Shown here in pieces: positions 1-6,708 of a stretch of 9,044 nt of DNA. The stretch comes from Treponema sp. (GTDB lineage: Bacteria; Spirochaetota; Spirochaetia; Treponematales; Breznakiellaceae): contig JAITLF010000219.1 in NCBI GenBank assembly GCA_031278025.1, positions 1 to 9,044 on the forward strand. Reading direction: 5' to 3'. The position numbers were made by a program, and so were the translations under genes. The notes beneath the pieces are model-generated. The model did not search any database and was not told where the DNA came from. It was given only the letters and a program-made list of their open reading frames with translations. Position 1 is the first letter of the stretch. Each line of letters starts with the position of its first letter.

Positions 1-137
1 CCGGCTTGAACTTTACGGTCCTCCCGTCCGTGCTGACAAGAACTTCCCTCAGGCGCCCTCATTTTAATTTGGGTAACATTTTCAATGGGGCAACGCGGCC
101 AATTGCCGTTATGCTGCGGAAGATGCATAATGCCCCC

Positions 138-2141
138 ATGCGTCCCTTTGAAGTCGTCTCTCCCTTCCAGCCTGCGGGGGATCAGGGCGAGGCCATCGCC
201 GCGTTGTCCGCCGGAATCCGCGCCGGGGATCAGTTTCAAACCCTTCAGGGGGTTACGGGTTCCGGCAAGACCTTTACCATGGCGAAGATCATCGAAGCGG
301 TCGGAATGCCCACCCTTATCATCAGCCATAACAAGACCCTTGCGGCCCAGCTTTACCGGGAGTTCAGGGGGTTCTTCCCCCACAACGCGGTGGAATACTT
401 CGTTTCCTATTACGATTACTTCCAGCCCGAAGCCTATGTGGCCAGCAGGGATTTGTATATAGAAAAAGACGCATCGATAAATGATGAAATTGAGCGGCTT
501 AGGCTGTCGGCTACCCGGAGCCTTATGGAGCGGGAGGATGTGATCATTGTGGCGACCGTGTCCTGCATCTACGGCCTGGCGACTCCGGAGGTCTACCGGA
601 AGATGACCGCTACCTTTTCCCGCGGAGACACGGTGGATGTGGACGCCCTGATCCGCCGATTCGTGGAACTTCAGTACGAACGGAACGACGCGGTTCTGGA
701 ACGGGGCCGTTTCCGCCGCCGGGGAGATACGCTGGATATCTTTCCCGCCTACCTGGAAGAAGCCTACCGGGTTGACCTGGACTGGAATACGGTGGAGCGA
801 ATCCGGCGCTTCAATCCTGTTTCCGGGGAAGTCCTGGAAGAGCTGGACCGGGCTATGATCTACCCTGCCAAGCAGTTCGTCATGCCTGCCGACATGATCC
901 ACAACGCGCTGACGGGCATCAAGGACGAATTAGCCGCGCGGTACGAATTCCTCAAAAATAACGGGAAGTCCCTTGAAGCTGAACGCCTCAAGACGCGGGT
1001 TGAATACGACATTGAGATGCTTACCGAAATGGGCTACTGCCCAGGTATAGAAAACTACTCCGCACCCCTGGCGGGCCGGAAAAGCGGCGATCCTCCGGAC
1101 ACCTTAATTGATTATTTCCCCAAAGCGCACCTTACCTTCATAGACGAAAGCCACGTAACCCTTCCCCAGATAGGGGCCATGTACGCCGGGGACAGAAGCC
1201 GTAAGACGAGCCTGGTGGATTACGGTTTCCGCCTTCCTTGCGCCCTGGATAACCGGCCCCTGCGGTACGACGAGTTTGTCGAGCGCCTGGGCAAGACCAT
1301 CTACGTGTCCGCCACGCCGGGCAAAACCGAAACGGAATTGTCCAAACGGGTGGTCCGTCAGCTTATCAGGCCCACGGGACTCCTGGATCCGGAGATCGAA
1401 GTACGCCCGTCGGAAGGCCAGATGGAGGACATCTACGCTGAAGTATGCCGCCGCATAGACGCGGGGGAACGGTCCCTCATCCTCACCCTGACGAAGAGGA
1501 TGGCCGAGGATCTTACGGACTACCTTTCCGGTCTGGGCCTTAAGGTACGGTACATACACAGCGAAGTGGAAACCATAGAGCGGGTAGAGATCCTCACGCA
1601 GCTCCGCCAGGGGGAATTCGATATCCTGGTGGGGATCAACCTTCTGCGGGAGGGCATAGACCTGCCTGAGGTTTCGTTCATCGCCATTTTGGACGCCGAT
1701 AAGATAGGGTTTCTGCGTTCCCTGACGAGCCTTATCCAGATCATAGGCCGGGCCGCCCGGAACGCCGCCGGCAAGGTGATCATGTACGCCGACCGGGTGA
1801 GCGACGCCATGCGGACGGCCATAGCCGAGACCGAATACCGCCGTTCCGTGCAGGTGGCTTACAACAAGGAACACGGCATTACCCCTACCACCGTGAAGAA
1901 GGCCATTGCCGACATCCTGACCCGCCACGCCGTGGAAAACCAGGATGCCGCCGCCACGTCTATAGAAGTCCTTAAAAAATCCTACAACATCTTAGTTCCT
2001 GCCCAGCGTAAGCTGCTTTTGGCCGCCTTGGATGCCGAAATGCTGGAACACGCAAAAAATCTGGAATTCGAACAAGCCGCGGTGATACGGGACGAGATTC
2101 AGAAAATCAAAGCCATCGGAACCAAAGACAAAAAGAAGTAA
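138..2141 (+). CDS. uvrB: UvrABC system protein B (excinuclease subunit UvrB)
   Basis: UvrB is the DNA-damage verification helicase of nucleotide excision repair. It is loaded by UvrA, clamps the damaged strand and recruits UvrC. Numbering from the ATG at 138 (667 aa, family norm about 660-680): Walker A GVTGSGKT at 38-45, the beta-hairpin YYDYFQPEAY at 91-100 that inserts at the lesion, the DESH Walker B box at 336-339, helicase motif VI QIIGRAARN at 534-542, and a C-terminal UVR coiled-coil motif around 623-661 that contacts UvrC. The reading frame stays open upstream to the TTG at 6, with other ATGs at 111 and 123. Homology to UvrB N-termini starts at MRPFEVVSPFQPAGDQ, so I chose 138. A GGAAG at 118-122 is badly spaced for both 123 (0 nt) and 138 (15 nt), so the start is not certain. 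I see no clear promoter in 1-137, and only 58 bp separate this gene from the next, so the two may be co-transcribed. Confidence 0.97.
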   Translation: MRPFEVVSPFQPAGDQGEAIAALSAGIRAGDQFQTLQGVTGSGKTFTMAKIIEAVGMPTLIISHNKTLAAQLYREFRGFFPHNAVEYFVSYYDYFQPEAYVASRDLYIEKDASINDEIERLRLSATRSLMEREDVIIVATVSCIYGLATPEVYRKMTATFSRGDTVDVDALIRRFVELQYERNDAVLERGRFRRRGDTLDIFPAYLEEAYRVDLDWNTVERIRRFNPVSGEVLEELDRAMIYPAKQFVMPADMIHNALTGIKDELAARYEFLKNNGKSLEAERLKTRVEYDIEMLTEMGYCPGIENYSAPLAGRKSGDPPDTLIDYFPKAHLTFIDESHVTLPQIGAMYAGDRSRKTSLVDYGFRLPCALDNRPLRYDEFVERLGKTIYVSATPGKTETELSKRVVRQLIRPTGLLDPEIEVRPSEGQMEDIYAEVCRRIDAGERSLILTLTKRMAEDLTDYLSGLGLKVRYIHSEVETIERVEILTQLRQGEFDILVGINLLREGIDLPEVSFIAILDADKIGFLRSLTSLIQIIGRAARNAAGKVIMYADRVSDAMRTAIAETEYRRSVQVAYNKEHGITPTTVKKAIADILTRHAVENQDAAATSIEVLKKSYNILVPAQRKLLLAALDAEMLEHAKNLEFEQAAVIRDEIQKIKAIGTKDKKK

Positions 2142-2199
2142 GGCGCGGCAATTTTCTTACCTCTGATTCCTCACTACTTTAGATTTAGCTGCCGATAAG

Positions 2200-3162
2200 A
2201 TGAGTATGACAAGGAATGTTGTTTTATTTTTAGTCGGCTTGGGCCTGGTAGGGATATGCGGCGCTCAAGTCCCGAACAGTCAGTTCGGCATTTTCTCCCA
2301 GGAAGGGGTAGCATCCTGGTATGGGGCAGAATTCGGGGGGCGGCCTACTGCTTCGGGGGAGATCTTTACCCCCAGCCAGCTAACTGCAGCTCACCCAACC
2401 CTTCCTTTCGGGACTATGCTGAAGGTAACGAATAAGCGCAATAACAAATCGGTTGTTGTGCGGGTGAATGATCGGGGGCCATTTGTGTCCGCCCGGATCA
2501 TCGACCTGTCCCAGGGAGCGGCGGAACAGTTAGACATGATCGCTACCGGTACCGCGTCGGTAGTGGTGGAAACTGTTGAAACCGTCGCCCTGCCCCAGGA
2601 TAACGGCAGGCCGGCCCGGCCTCCGGAGCGGGAAATCCTGAGTCCTCCGGCGGAGCCGGTTTCCCGGATAAACGCAGCCCGGCCAGCCGTGGCGCCTCCG
2701 GCATCGGTTCCCTCGCCCGCCGCGGTTTCGGTGTCCGAGACCCCGGCGCCGGTGGTCGCGGACGCTTTTTCCAGCAAGCCTCAGACAGCCGCCGAACGGG
2801 CGGCTCCGATGCGGCAGAACCAATCGCCGGTTCTTGATGCGCCATCTGTCCCACAGTCCGCCGCGTCCGTCCAGCCTCAGGTTCGGCCTGTCTCGTTTCC
2901 CCCGGCGGAAATCAAACCGGGTCTTCCTCCGGCGGACGCCGGTAAGAGTTACCGCATCCAGATTGGGGCCTACCGGGTACCCCGTCATGCGGTGGATGCT
3001 TTCGACAAACTGAAAAACGCCGGCTTGAATCCGGCGTATGAGCGGAGCGGCGAAGTCTACCGGGTGGTACTTGCGGGAGTCCAGGCTAGGGATGTGGAAT
3101 CCATAGCCGGTATGCTTGGGAACGCGGGTTTCAAGGAAGCGGTAATCCGGGAAGAACCGTAG
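2200..3162 (+). CDS. rlpA: RlpA-like septal/peptidoglycan protein with DPBB and SPOR domains
   Basis: This is an exported protein of 320 aa. An N-terminal hydrophobic segment (residues 7-22) ends in CGA followed by QV, a plausible signal peptidase I site. C20 is preceded by I, so it is not a convincing lipobox. A double-psi beta-barrel domain lies at about 34-126, with the RlpA hallmarks GVASWYG, GRPTASGE, VNDRGPF and RIIDLS. H65 and D91 are 26 residues apart, as are the catalytic His and Asp reported for Pseudomonas RlpA, which cleaves glycan strands lacking stem peptides. A long Pro/Ala/Ser/Val linker (about 127-245) leads to a SPOR domain (about 248-320, starting YRIQIGAYRV), which binds denuded septal glycan. 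This predicts a periplasmic, division-linked lytic transglycosylase; the enzymatic activity is inferred. No strong ribosome binding site precedes ATG 2200, and the in-frame ATG at 2206 is an equal alternative. Confidence 0.9.
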   Translation: MSMTRNVVLFLVGLGLVGICGAQVPNSQFGIFSQEGVASWYGAEFGGRPTASGEIFTPSQLTAAHPTLPFGTMLKVTNKRNNKSVVVRVNDRGPFVSARIIDLSQGAAEQLDMIATGTASVVVETVETVALPQDNGRPARPPEREILSPPAEPVSRINAARPAVAPPASVPSPAAVSVSETPAPVVADAFSSKPQTAAERAAPMRQNQSPVLDAPSVPQSAASVQPQVRPVSFPPAEIKPGLPPADAGKSYRIQIGAYRVPRHAVDAFDKLKNAGLNPAYERSGEVYRVVLAGVQARDVESIAGMLGNAGFKEAVIREEP

Positions 3163-3201
3163 CAAGGGATGGAGTAAGTATCCTCAAAATCATCCTTGTC
3201 G

Positions 3202-3313
3202 CGGGAACGGCGCGGCGGTCCCGTCTGCGGGGATTTTCATCCGCAAGAACAGTTGAGAGGGGATGGGACATCCCGCCTTCACTACAGCCGACCCCGCAAG
3301 AGGCCGGTTTTTT
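3202..3313 (+). promoter_or_regulatory. Structured leader, possible attenuator, upstream of the amidohydrolase gene
   Basis: Four hairpins lie in series: CGGGA/TCCCG at 3202-3206 and 3219-3223; TGCGG/CCGCA at 3226-3230 and 3241-3245; a perfect GGGATG/CATCCC with a 3-nt loop at 3260-3274; and a terminator-like stem at 3288-3307 followed by T6. CCGCAAGA occurs twice (3241-3248 and 3294-3301). As a result TGCGGGG (3226-3232) can pair either locally or, over 7 bp, with CCCCGCA (3292-3298) inside the terminator hairpin. Mutually exclusive pairing of this kind is how attenuators and riboswitches work. I do not recognise a known riboswitch class. It could also be just the rlpA 3' end with unrelated secondary structure. 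Confidence 0.4.
3288..3313 (+). terminator. Rho-independent terminator candidate after rlpA / in the amidohydrolase leader
   Basis: CCGACC (3288-3293) pairs with GGCCGG (3302-3307) with one A/C mismatch across an 8-nt loop. Six T's follow at 3308-3313. The T-run directly after a GC-rich stem is the canonical arrangement. It lies 56 bp before the downstream ATG, so it could end rlpA transcription or be a conditional terminator for the next gene. Confidence 0.55.
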
Positions 3314-3358
3314 ATTCGGGTACCCAGAGTCTGATAAGAAAAGAGCGGTTAAGAAAAC

Positions 3359-3364
3359 AGGAGG
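3359..3364 (+). promoter_or_regulatory. Ribosome binding site that fixes the amidohydrolase start
   Basis: A perfect AGGAGG lies 5 nt before the ATG at 3370. The frame is open upstream to a TTG at 3196, but that upstream part covers the hairpin region and has no ribosome binding site. This site therefore decides the start. Confidence 0.85.
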
Positions 3365-3369
3365 ACGGT

Positions 3370-4545
3370 ATGGAAACGGCGCGTCTGCGGGACCTGCAAG
3401 ACAGACTTGAACAGCACTTCAAATGGTTTCACGAGCATCCTGAACCGAGTAACGGGGAAGTGGAAACAACGGCGCGGATTCGGGATATCCTACAGAAAGC
3501 GGGCATAGAGACGGTTGCCGCTCCGCCTGGCGGCGGCCTTAAAACAGGGCTTGTGGCACGGATTCGGGGAAAGGCCGAGAAACCGGTCGTGGCCTTGCGC
3601 TGCGATATTGACGCCCTGCCGATAACCGAAGAGTCGGGGCTTCCCTATTCATCCCGGAATTCCGGCTTCATGCATGCCTGCGGGCACGACTTCCATACTA
3701 CGAGTCTTTTGGGCGCGGCGCTGCTCCTCAATGACGAGCGGGAGACTCTGGAAGGAACGGTGAAGCTCATCTTTCAACCAGCCGAGGAAGGCGGCGGCGG
3801 GGCATTGCAGGTGTTAGAGACCGGGGTCCTGGACGACGTGAGCGAAATCTATGGGCTCCATGTGGCTTCGGATCAGGCGAGTGGGCTTATCGGCATAAGC
3901 CCCGGCGCGACCCACGCCGGGGTCGGCATGTTTAAGATCGCCATAAAGGGCAAAGGCGCCCATGCCGCGGCTCCCCACCACGGACGGGATCCTATTGTCG
4001 CGGCGGCGCAGCTTATCAACGCGGCCCAGATCATCCTAAGCCGTACCATCGATCCCTTCGATCAGGCGGTCTTGAGTTTTACCCATGTTGAGGCGGGAAC
4101 TACCTGGAACGTTATTCCGGAGGAAGCCCTGCTGGAGGGGACGTTCCGTGCCTTTACGACGGAAAAACTGACCTGGATAGCCGAGCGGCTTGAGGCGTGT
4201 TGCCGGGGTATAGCGGAAGCGATGAGGCTTGCCATTGACTGCGGTTGGTGGACCTACACTCCCGCCACGAATAACGATCCCGCCCTAAGCGAATTCGCCG
4301 CGGAAACAGCCCGAAGCCTCAGGTTTCCCGTCGCGCCGGTGGGGCGCGTCATGGGGGGCGAAGATTTTGCCATTTACCAGCAACGTATCCCCGGCGTATT
4401 CTGGACTATCGGGGTGAACAGTCCTCAGGGAACGCACCACCCTGGTTTCATCGCGGATAGGGCGCAGCTTTCCTCCTCCGCCCGCCTTCATGCGGCGCTG
4501 GCACGGAGGAGCCTTGAACGGCTCCGGGGAAGGGGTACGGCATAG
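3370..4545 (+). CDS. M20D-family metallo-amidohydrolase (hippurate hydrolase / amino-acid amidase type)
   Basis: This is a 391-aa cytosolic dizinc hydrolase of the peptidase M20 family, subfamily D (HipO, ILR1-like, thermostable carboxypeptidase type). These enzymes release an amino acid from an N-acyl or dipeptide-like substrate. Visible motifs are RCDIDALPI (77-85), HACGHDFHT (102-110) with metal-site C104 and H106, QPAEEGGGGA (136-145) with the catalytic/ligand glutamates E139 and E140, H164 in YGLHV, and a distal histidine pair in THHPGF (355-360). The inserted dimerisation ('lid') domain spans about 183-295. The conserved Cys in HACGH separates it from DapE/ArgE-type M20 enzymes. The exact substrate cannot be read from the sequence; hippurate, N-acetyl-diaminopimelate and N-acyl amino acids are all possible. 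The gene stands alone, with a structured leader before it and a 520-bp non-coding region after it. Confidence 0.9.
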   Translation: METARLRDLQDRLEQHFKWFHEHPEPSNGEVETTARIRDILQKAGIETVAAPPGGGLKTGLVARIRGKAEKPVVALRCDIDALPITEESGLPYSSRNSGFMHACGHDFHTTSLLGAALLLNDERETLEGTVKLIFQPAEEGGGGALQVLETGVLDDVSEIYGLHVASDQASGLIGISPGATHAGVGMFKIAIKGKGAHAAAPHHGRDPIVAAAQLINAAQIILSRTIDPFDQAVLSFTHVEAGTTWNVIPEEALLEGTFRAFTTEKLTWIAERLEACCRGIAEAMRLAIDCGWWTYTPATNNDPALSEFAAETARSLRFPVAPVGRVMGGEDFAIYQQRIPGVFWTIGVNSPQGTHHPGFIADRAQLSSSARLHAALARRSLERLRGRGTA

Positions 4546-4654
4546 CGCGTAACCCTGTACGCCTTTGGAAGCCGCCGGAGTCTGTGGGACTTCGCGAGAT
4601 TTTACGCATGAGGATTATTATATGCCCTTCCTGTTTCTCCAGTCGGGATAGCGC

Positions 4655-4778
4655 ATCCGGGAGGGGGGAGGAGAACAATGCCGCGCCGCCCCCGGACCCC
4701 TGCTGGGGGATCAGGGGCCTCCCGCCATTTTTATGGGAGGTCCGGGGGGCCGGGGTCCTTCGGACCCTGGTCCCCCGG
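4655..4778 (+). repeat. GC-rich multi-hairpin intergenic repeat, copy A
   Basis: This segment carries three successive hairpins: CCCCTG/CAGGGG at 4697-4717, CCTCCC/GGGAGG at 4718-4740 around an AT-rich loop with T5, and a 17-bp stem at 4742-4778. It begins with ATCCGGGAGG (4655-4664) and contains CCCGGACCCC (4691-4700). Both strings recur, in the same order and orientation, after lptB (8826-8835 and 8845-8854), where a T5-loop hairpin and a G5 run again follow. That points to a dispersed palindromic (REP-like) repeat family. The exact ends are not defined. It could also act as the terminator of the amidohydrolase gene, although no T-run follows a stem. Confidence 0.5.
4742..4778 (+). repeat. 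17-bp near-perfect hairpin directly 5' of the group II intron end
   Basis: The arms at 4742-4758 and 4762-4778 form 17 uninterrupted pairs (15 Watson-Crick, 2 G-T) around a TTC loop. The stem ends 5 nt before the GTGTG intron end at 4784. Group IIC introns characteristically insert just downstream of terminator-like stem-loops, so this is the likely target hairpin. It may equally be part of the surrounding repeat. Confidence 0.7.
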
Positions 4779-4783
4779 CGGTG

Positions 4784-5028
4784 GTGTGCCCAGCATGGGC
4801 GGTAACTAGGCGGTGAAAGTCCACTATGCGCTCGGTAGCAGGAAGTAGCGGACCGGAGGTCCGAAGCCAAAAGCAAGGGTGTCCATCGTGAGGTGGAATC
4901 TGAAGGAAGCTTGCGAACAGTAGTTCGCCTGGCAAAGTCCCGGACCGACGAACAGGAATCGCATATAAGGCAGTACCGGACGGACGAGCTTGCCCCGCAA
5001 AGCAAAGTCCTACGAACTCTATGAGGCA
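4784..5028 (+). mobile_element. Truncated group II intron (5' end, domain I only), IIC-like
   Basis: The segment starts with GTGTG, the group II 5' splice-site consensus. It then follows the layout of bacterial IIC-type introns such as the Oceanobacillus iheyensis intron. Landmarks are a GCCC/GGGC hairpin (4788-4800), GGTGAAAGTCC (4812-4822), CAAGGGTGTCC (4874-4884), a CCATC/GGTGG stem with a GTGA tetraloop (4883-4896), GGAATCTGAAGGAAGC (4895-4910), GGAATCGCATATAAGGC (4955-4971), and GGACGAGCTTGC followed by CAAAGTCC (4982-5010). Extra perfect hairpins lie at 4849-4863 and 4913-4928. There is no maturase/reverse transcriptase gene and no domain V or VI before pyrG begins at 5066, so it cannot splice by itself. 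The 3' limit is approximate; the last motif I recognise ends at 5010. The subclass is assigned from memory of related introns. Confidence 0.85.
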
Positions 5029-5057
5029 TTGACGGTGGAGGGTCAGGTCATAATAAT
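5029..5057 (+). promoter_or_regulatory. Promoter-like sequence immediately before pyrG
   Basis: TTGACG (5029-5034) is separated by 17 nt from AATAAT (5052-5057). Each box matches 5 of 6 bases of the sigma-70 consensus. Initiation would be expected near 5064, within about two bases of the pyrG ATG (5066), giving a leaderless or nearly leaderless mRNA. If transcription starts further upstream instead, the intron remnant would form the leader. Confidence 0.45.
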
Positions 5058-5065
5058 AGGTCAGC

Positions 5066-6700
5066 ATGAATAAGCTTATTTTTGTCTCCGGCGGCGTGTG
5101 TTCAAGTCTGGGGAAGGGGGTTGCGGCCTCTTCTTTGGGCGCTTTGCTTGAAGGACGCGGACTTAATGTACGCATGGTAAAGTGCGATCCCTATATCAAC
5201 GTGGATGCTGGAACCATGAGTCCCTATCAGCATGGAGAGGTCTACGTAACCGACGATGGGACGGAAACGGATTTGGACCTGGGAAATTATGCCCGGTTCA
5301 CTTCCGGCCCCCTTTCCCGGGCTAATTCCATTACCACCGGGCAGGTGTACGAATCGGTGATCCGCAAGGAACGGGAGGGGCGTTACCTGGGTCGTTGTGT
5401 GCAGGTGATTCCCCATATCACCGATGAGATCAAGAGCCGGATTCAGGTGGTGGCAAAGGAAGACAACGAGACGGATGTGGTCATCGTGGAGATAGGCGGG
5501 ACCGTCGGGGACATCGAATCCGTTCCCTTTCTGGAGGCCGCCCGGCAGCTTATTCATGAGGCGGGAAAGTCCAATGCCCTTTCGGTTCATCTGACCCTTA
5601 TTCCGGAGGTGGCGGGAGGGGAACTCAAGACCAAGCCTACCCAGCACTCGGTAAAGGCCATGCAGGAACTGGGGATACAGCCGGACATCCTGATATGCCG
5701 GGCGCCGGTCAAACTGGATGAAGGATCCTGCCGAAAAATCGCTCTTTTCACCAATGTAAAGACCGATGCGGTCTTTACTTCTTACGACATTGAGACGACA
5801 ATCTATGAGATACCGTTGGTTTTCTTCGATCAAAAACTTGATCAGGTAGTCCTAAGGAAACTGGGGGTTGAGTGTCGGCATTCCAACCTGAAACCCTGGT
5901 ATGCCATGATGGATAAGTTCCGTTCCCAACTGGGGAAAGTCCGTATCGGTATTGTCGGCAAGTACATAGACCTTCATGACGCCTATAAATCGGTGTACGA
6001 AGCCCTGTTCCATGCAGGCATTGAAGGCGGCGTTAACGTGGAACTGGTGAAGATCGATTCCGCCCGGCTGGAGGAAACGGATAACCCGGACAGTATCCTG
6101 GGGCCGGGAGCGGTGGATGGCGGAGCGGACGGTATATTGGTACCCGGCGGATTCGGGCAGCGGGGAATTAACGGCATGGTCCGGGCCGCAGCTTGGGCCA
6201 GGAAGAGCAAGGTTCCGTATTTTGGGATATGTTTGGGGATGCAGATCATGGTGATAGATTGGGGCAGGAACGTATTGGGCTGGGAAGACGCGGATTCCAC
6301 CGAATTTGACAAGGAGACCGGGCATCCGGTGATCAGTCTTCTGGAAGAGCAGATGAATGTAAAGAATTACGGCGCCACCATGCGTTTGGGAAAGAGTGAA
6401 ACCGTCCTGGAACCTGGCACGCATATTTTCGACGCCTATAAGGAGAAATACATTTGGGAACGGCACCGGCATCGCTATGAATTTGACAATAGTGTCCGGA
6501 AAACTATGATCGAATCGGGACTGCGCCTTGCGGCCTTTACCCCCGACGGCGAGCTGGTTGAATGCGTTGAGTGGCCGGATCATCCTTGGGGCGTGGGCGT
6601 GCAGTTTCATCCGGAATTCAAATCAAAGCCTACGGCGGCCAGCCCCCTGTTCAGGGATTTTATCGCCGCCGTGCGGGACCGCAGGCAGCCCCAAAGGTAA
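5066..6700 (+). CDS. pyrG: CTP synthase (glutamine-hydrolysing)
   Basis: PyrG converts UTP, ATP and glutamine to CTP, the last step of pyrimidine nucleotide synthesis. The protein is 544 aa, matching the family norm. The N-terminal synthetase domain (about 1-270) has the P-loop-like GGVCSSLGKG (9-18), KCDPYINVDAGTMSP (39-53) and EIGGTVGDIES (142-152). The C-terminal class I glutamine amidotransferase domain has the nucleophile C389 in GICLGMQ, with H515 and E517 in QFHPEF completing the triad. The start is fixed: the N-terminus aligns with the family and an in-frame TAG sits three codons upstream (5057-5059). Only a weak AGG (5058-5060) precedes the ATG; GGAGGG at 5037-5042 is too distant. 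It appears to head a pyrG-lptC-lptA-lptB transcription unit, with the next start 8 nt after its stop. The gene is intact despite the intron fragment just upstream. Confidence 0.98.
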   Translation: MNKLIFVSGGVCSSLGKGVAASSLGALLEGRGLNVRMVKCDPYINVDAGTMSPYQHGEVYVTDDGTETDLDLGNYARFTSGPLSRANSITTGQVYESVIRKEREGRYLGRCVQVIPHITDEIKSRIQVVAKEDNETDVVIVEIGGTVGDIESVPFLEAARQLIHEAGKSNALSVHLTLIPEVAGGELKTKPTQHSVKAMQELGIQPDILICRAPVKLDEGSCRKIALFTNVKTDAVFTSYDIETTIYEIPLVFFDQKLDQVVLRKLGVECRHSNLKPWYAMMDKFRSQLGKVRIGIVGKYIDLHDAYKSVYEALFHAGIEGGVNVELVKIDSARLEETDNPDSILGPGAVDGGADGILVPGGFGQRGINGMVRAAAWARKSKVPYFGICLGMQIMVIDWGRNVLGWEDADSTEFDKETGHPVISLLEEQMNVKNYGATMRLGKSETVLEPGTHIFDAYKEKYIWERHRHRYEFDNSVRKTMIESGLRLAAFTPDGELVECVEWPDHPWGVGVQFHPEFKSKPTAASPLFRDFIAAVRDRRQPQR

Positions 6701-6708
6701 ACCAGCGG

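Noticed and set aside
96..108. Short inverted repeat CGGC-CAATT-GCCG before uvrB as a possible SOS box
   Set aside because: Only 4 bp per arm; it matches no LexA box I know and is not placed at a recognisable promoter.
6..137. Upstream extension of UvrB to the TTG at 6
   Set aside because: The extra 44 residues match nothing at UvrB N-termini. The family starts at the KPF/RPF-type motif.
1104..1928. A 274-aa minus-strand open frame inside uvrB, and similar minus-strand frames inside pyrG (5102-5833, 5852-6610)
   Set aside because: These are shadows of strongly conserved plus-strand genes. They show no domains and no credible ribosome binding sites.
3196..3369. N-terminal extension of the amidohydrolase from a TTG at 3196
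   Set aside because: No ribosome binding site is present, the stretch is occupied by four hairpins and a terminator, and the family homology starts at METARLRDLQ after a perfect AGGAGG.
4546..4654. Possible promoter around TATTAT (4616-4621)
   Set aside because: There is no -35 box at an acceptable distance, and no gene follows it before the repeat and intron remnant.
4778..4788. The string GGCGGTGGTGTG resembles the 3' arm of group II intron domain V, suggesting a tandem intron
   Set aside because: The partner arm, the two-nucleotide bulge and the catalytic AGC/CGC triad of domain V are absent. GTGTG is explained as the intron 5' end.
4678..4809. A 43-codon ORF (ATG at 4678, TAG at 4807) behind GGAGGAG
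   Set aside because: It lies wholly over the palindromic repeat and runs into the intron end. The product is almost only Gly, Pro, Arg and Ser, as expected from GC-rich hairpins. A good ribosome binding site alone is not enough.
4448..5175. Minus-strand open frames of 193 and 154 aa across the amidohydrolase end, repeat, intron fragment and pyrG start
   Set aside because: They span unrelated elements and overlap recognised coding and structured RNA sequence. The composition is Arg/Pro/Ser-rich noise.
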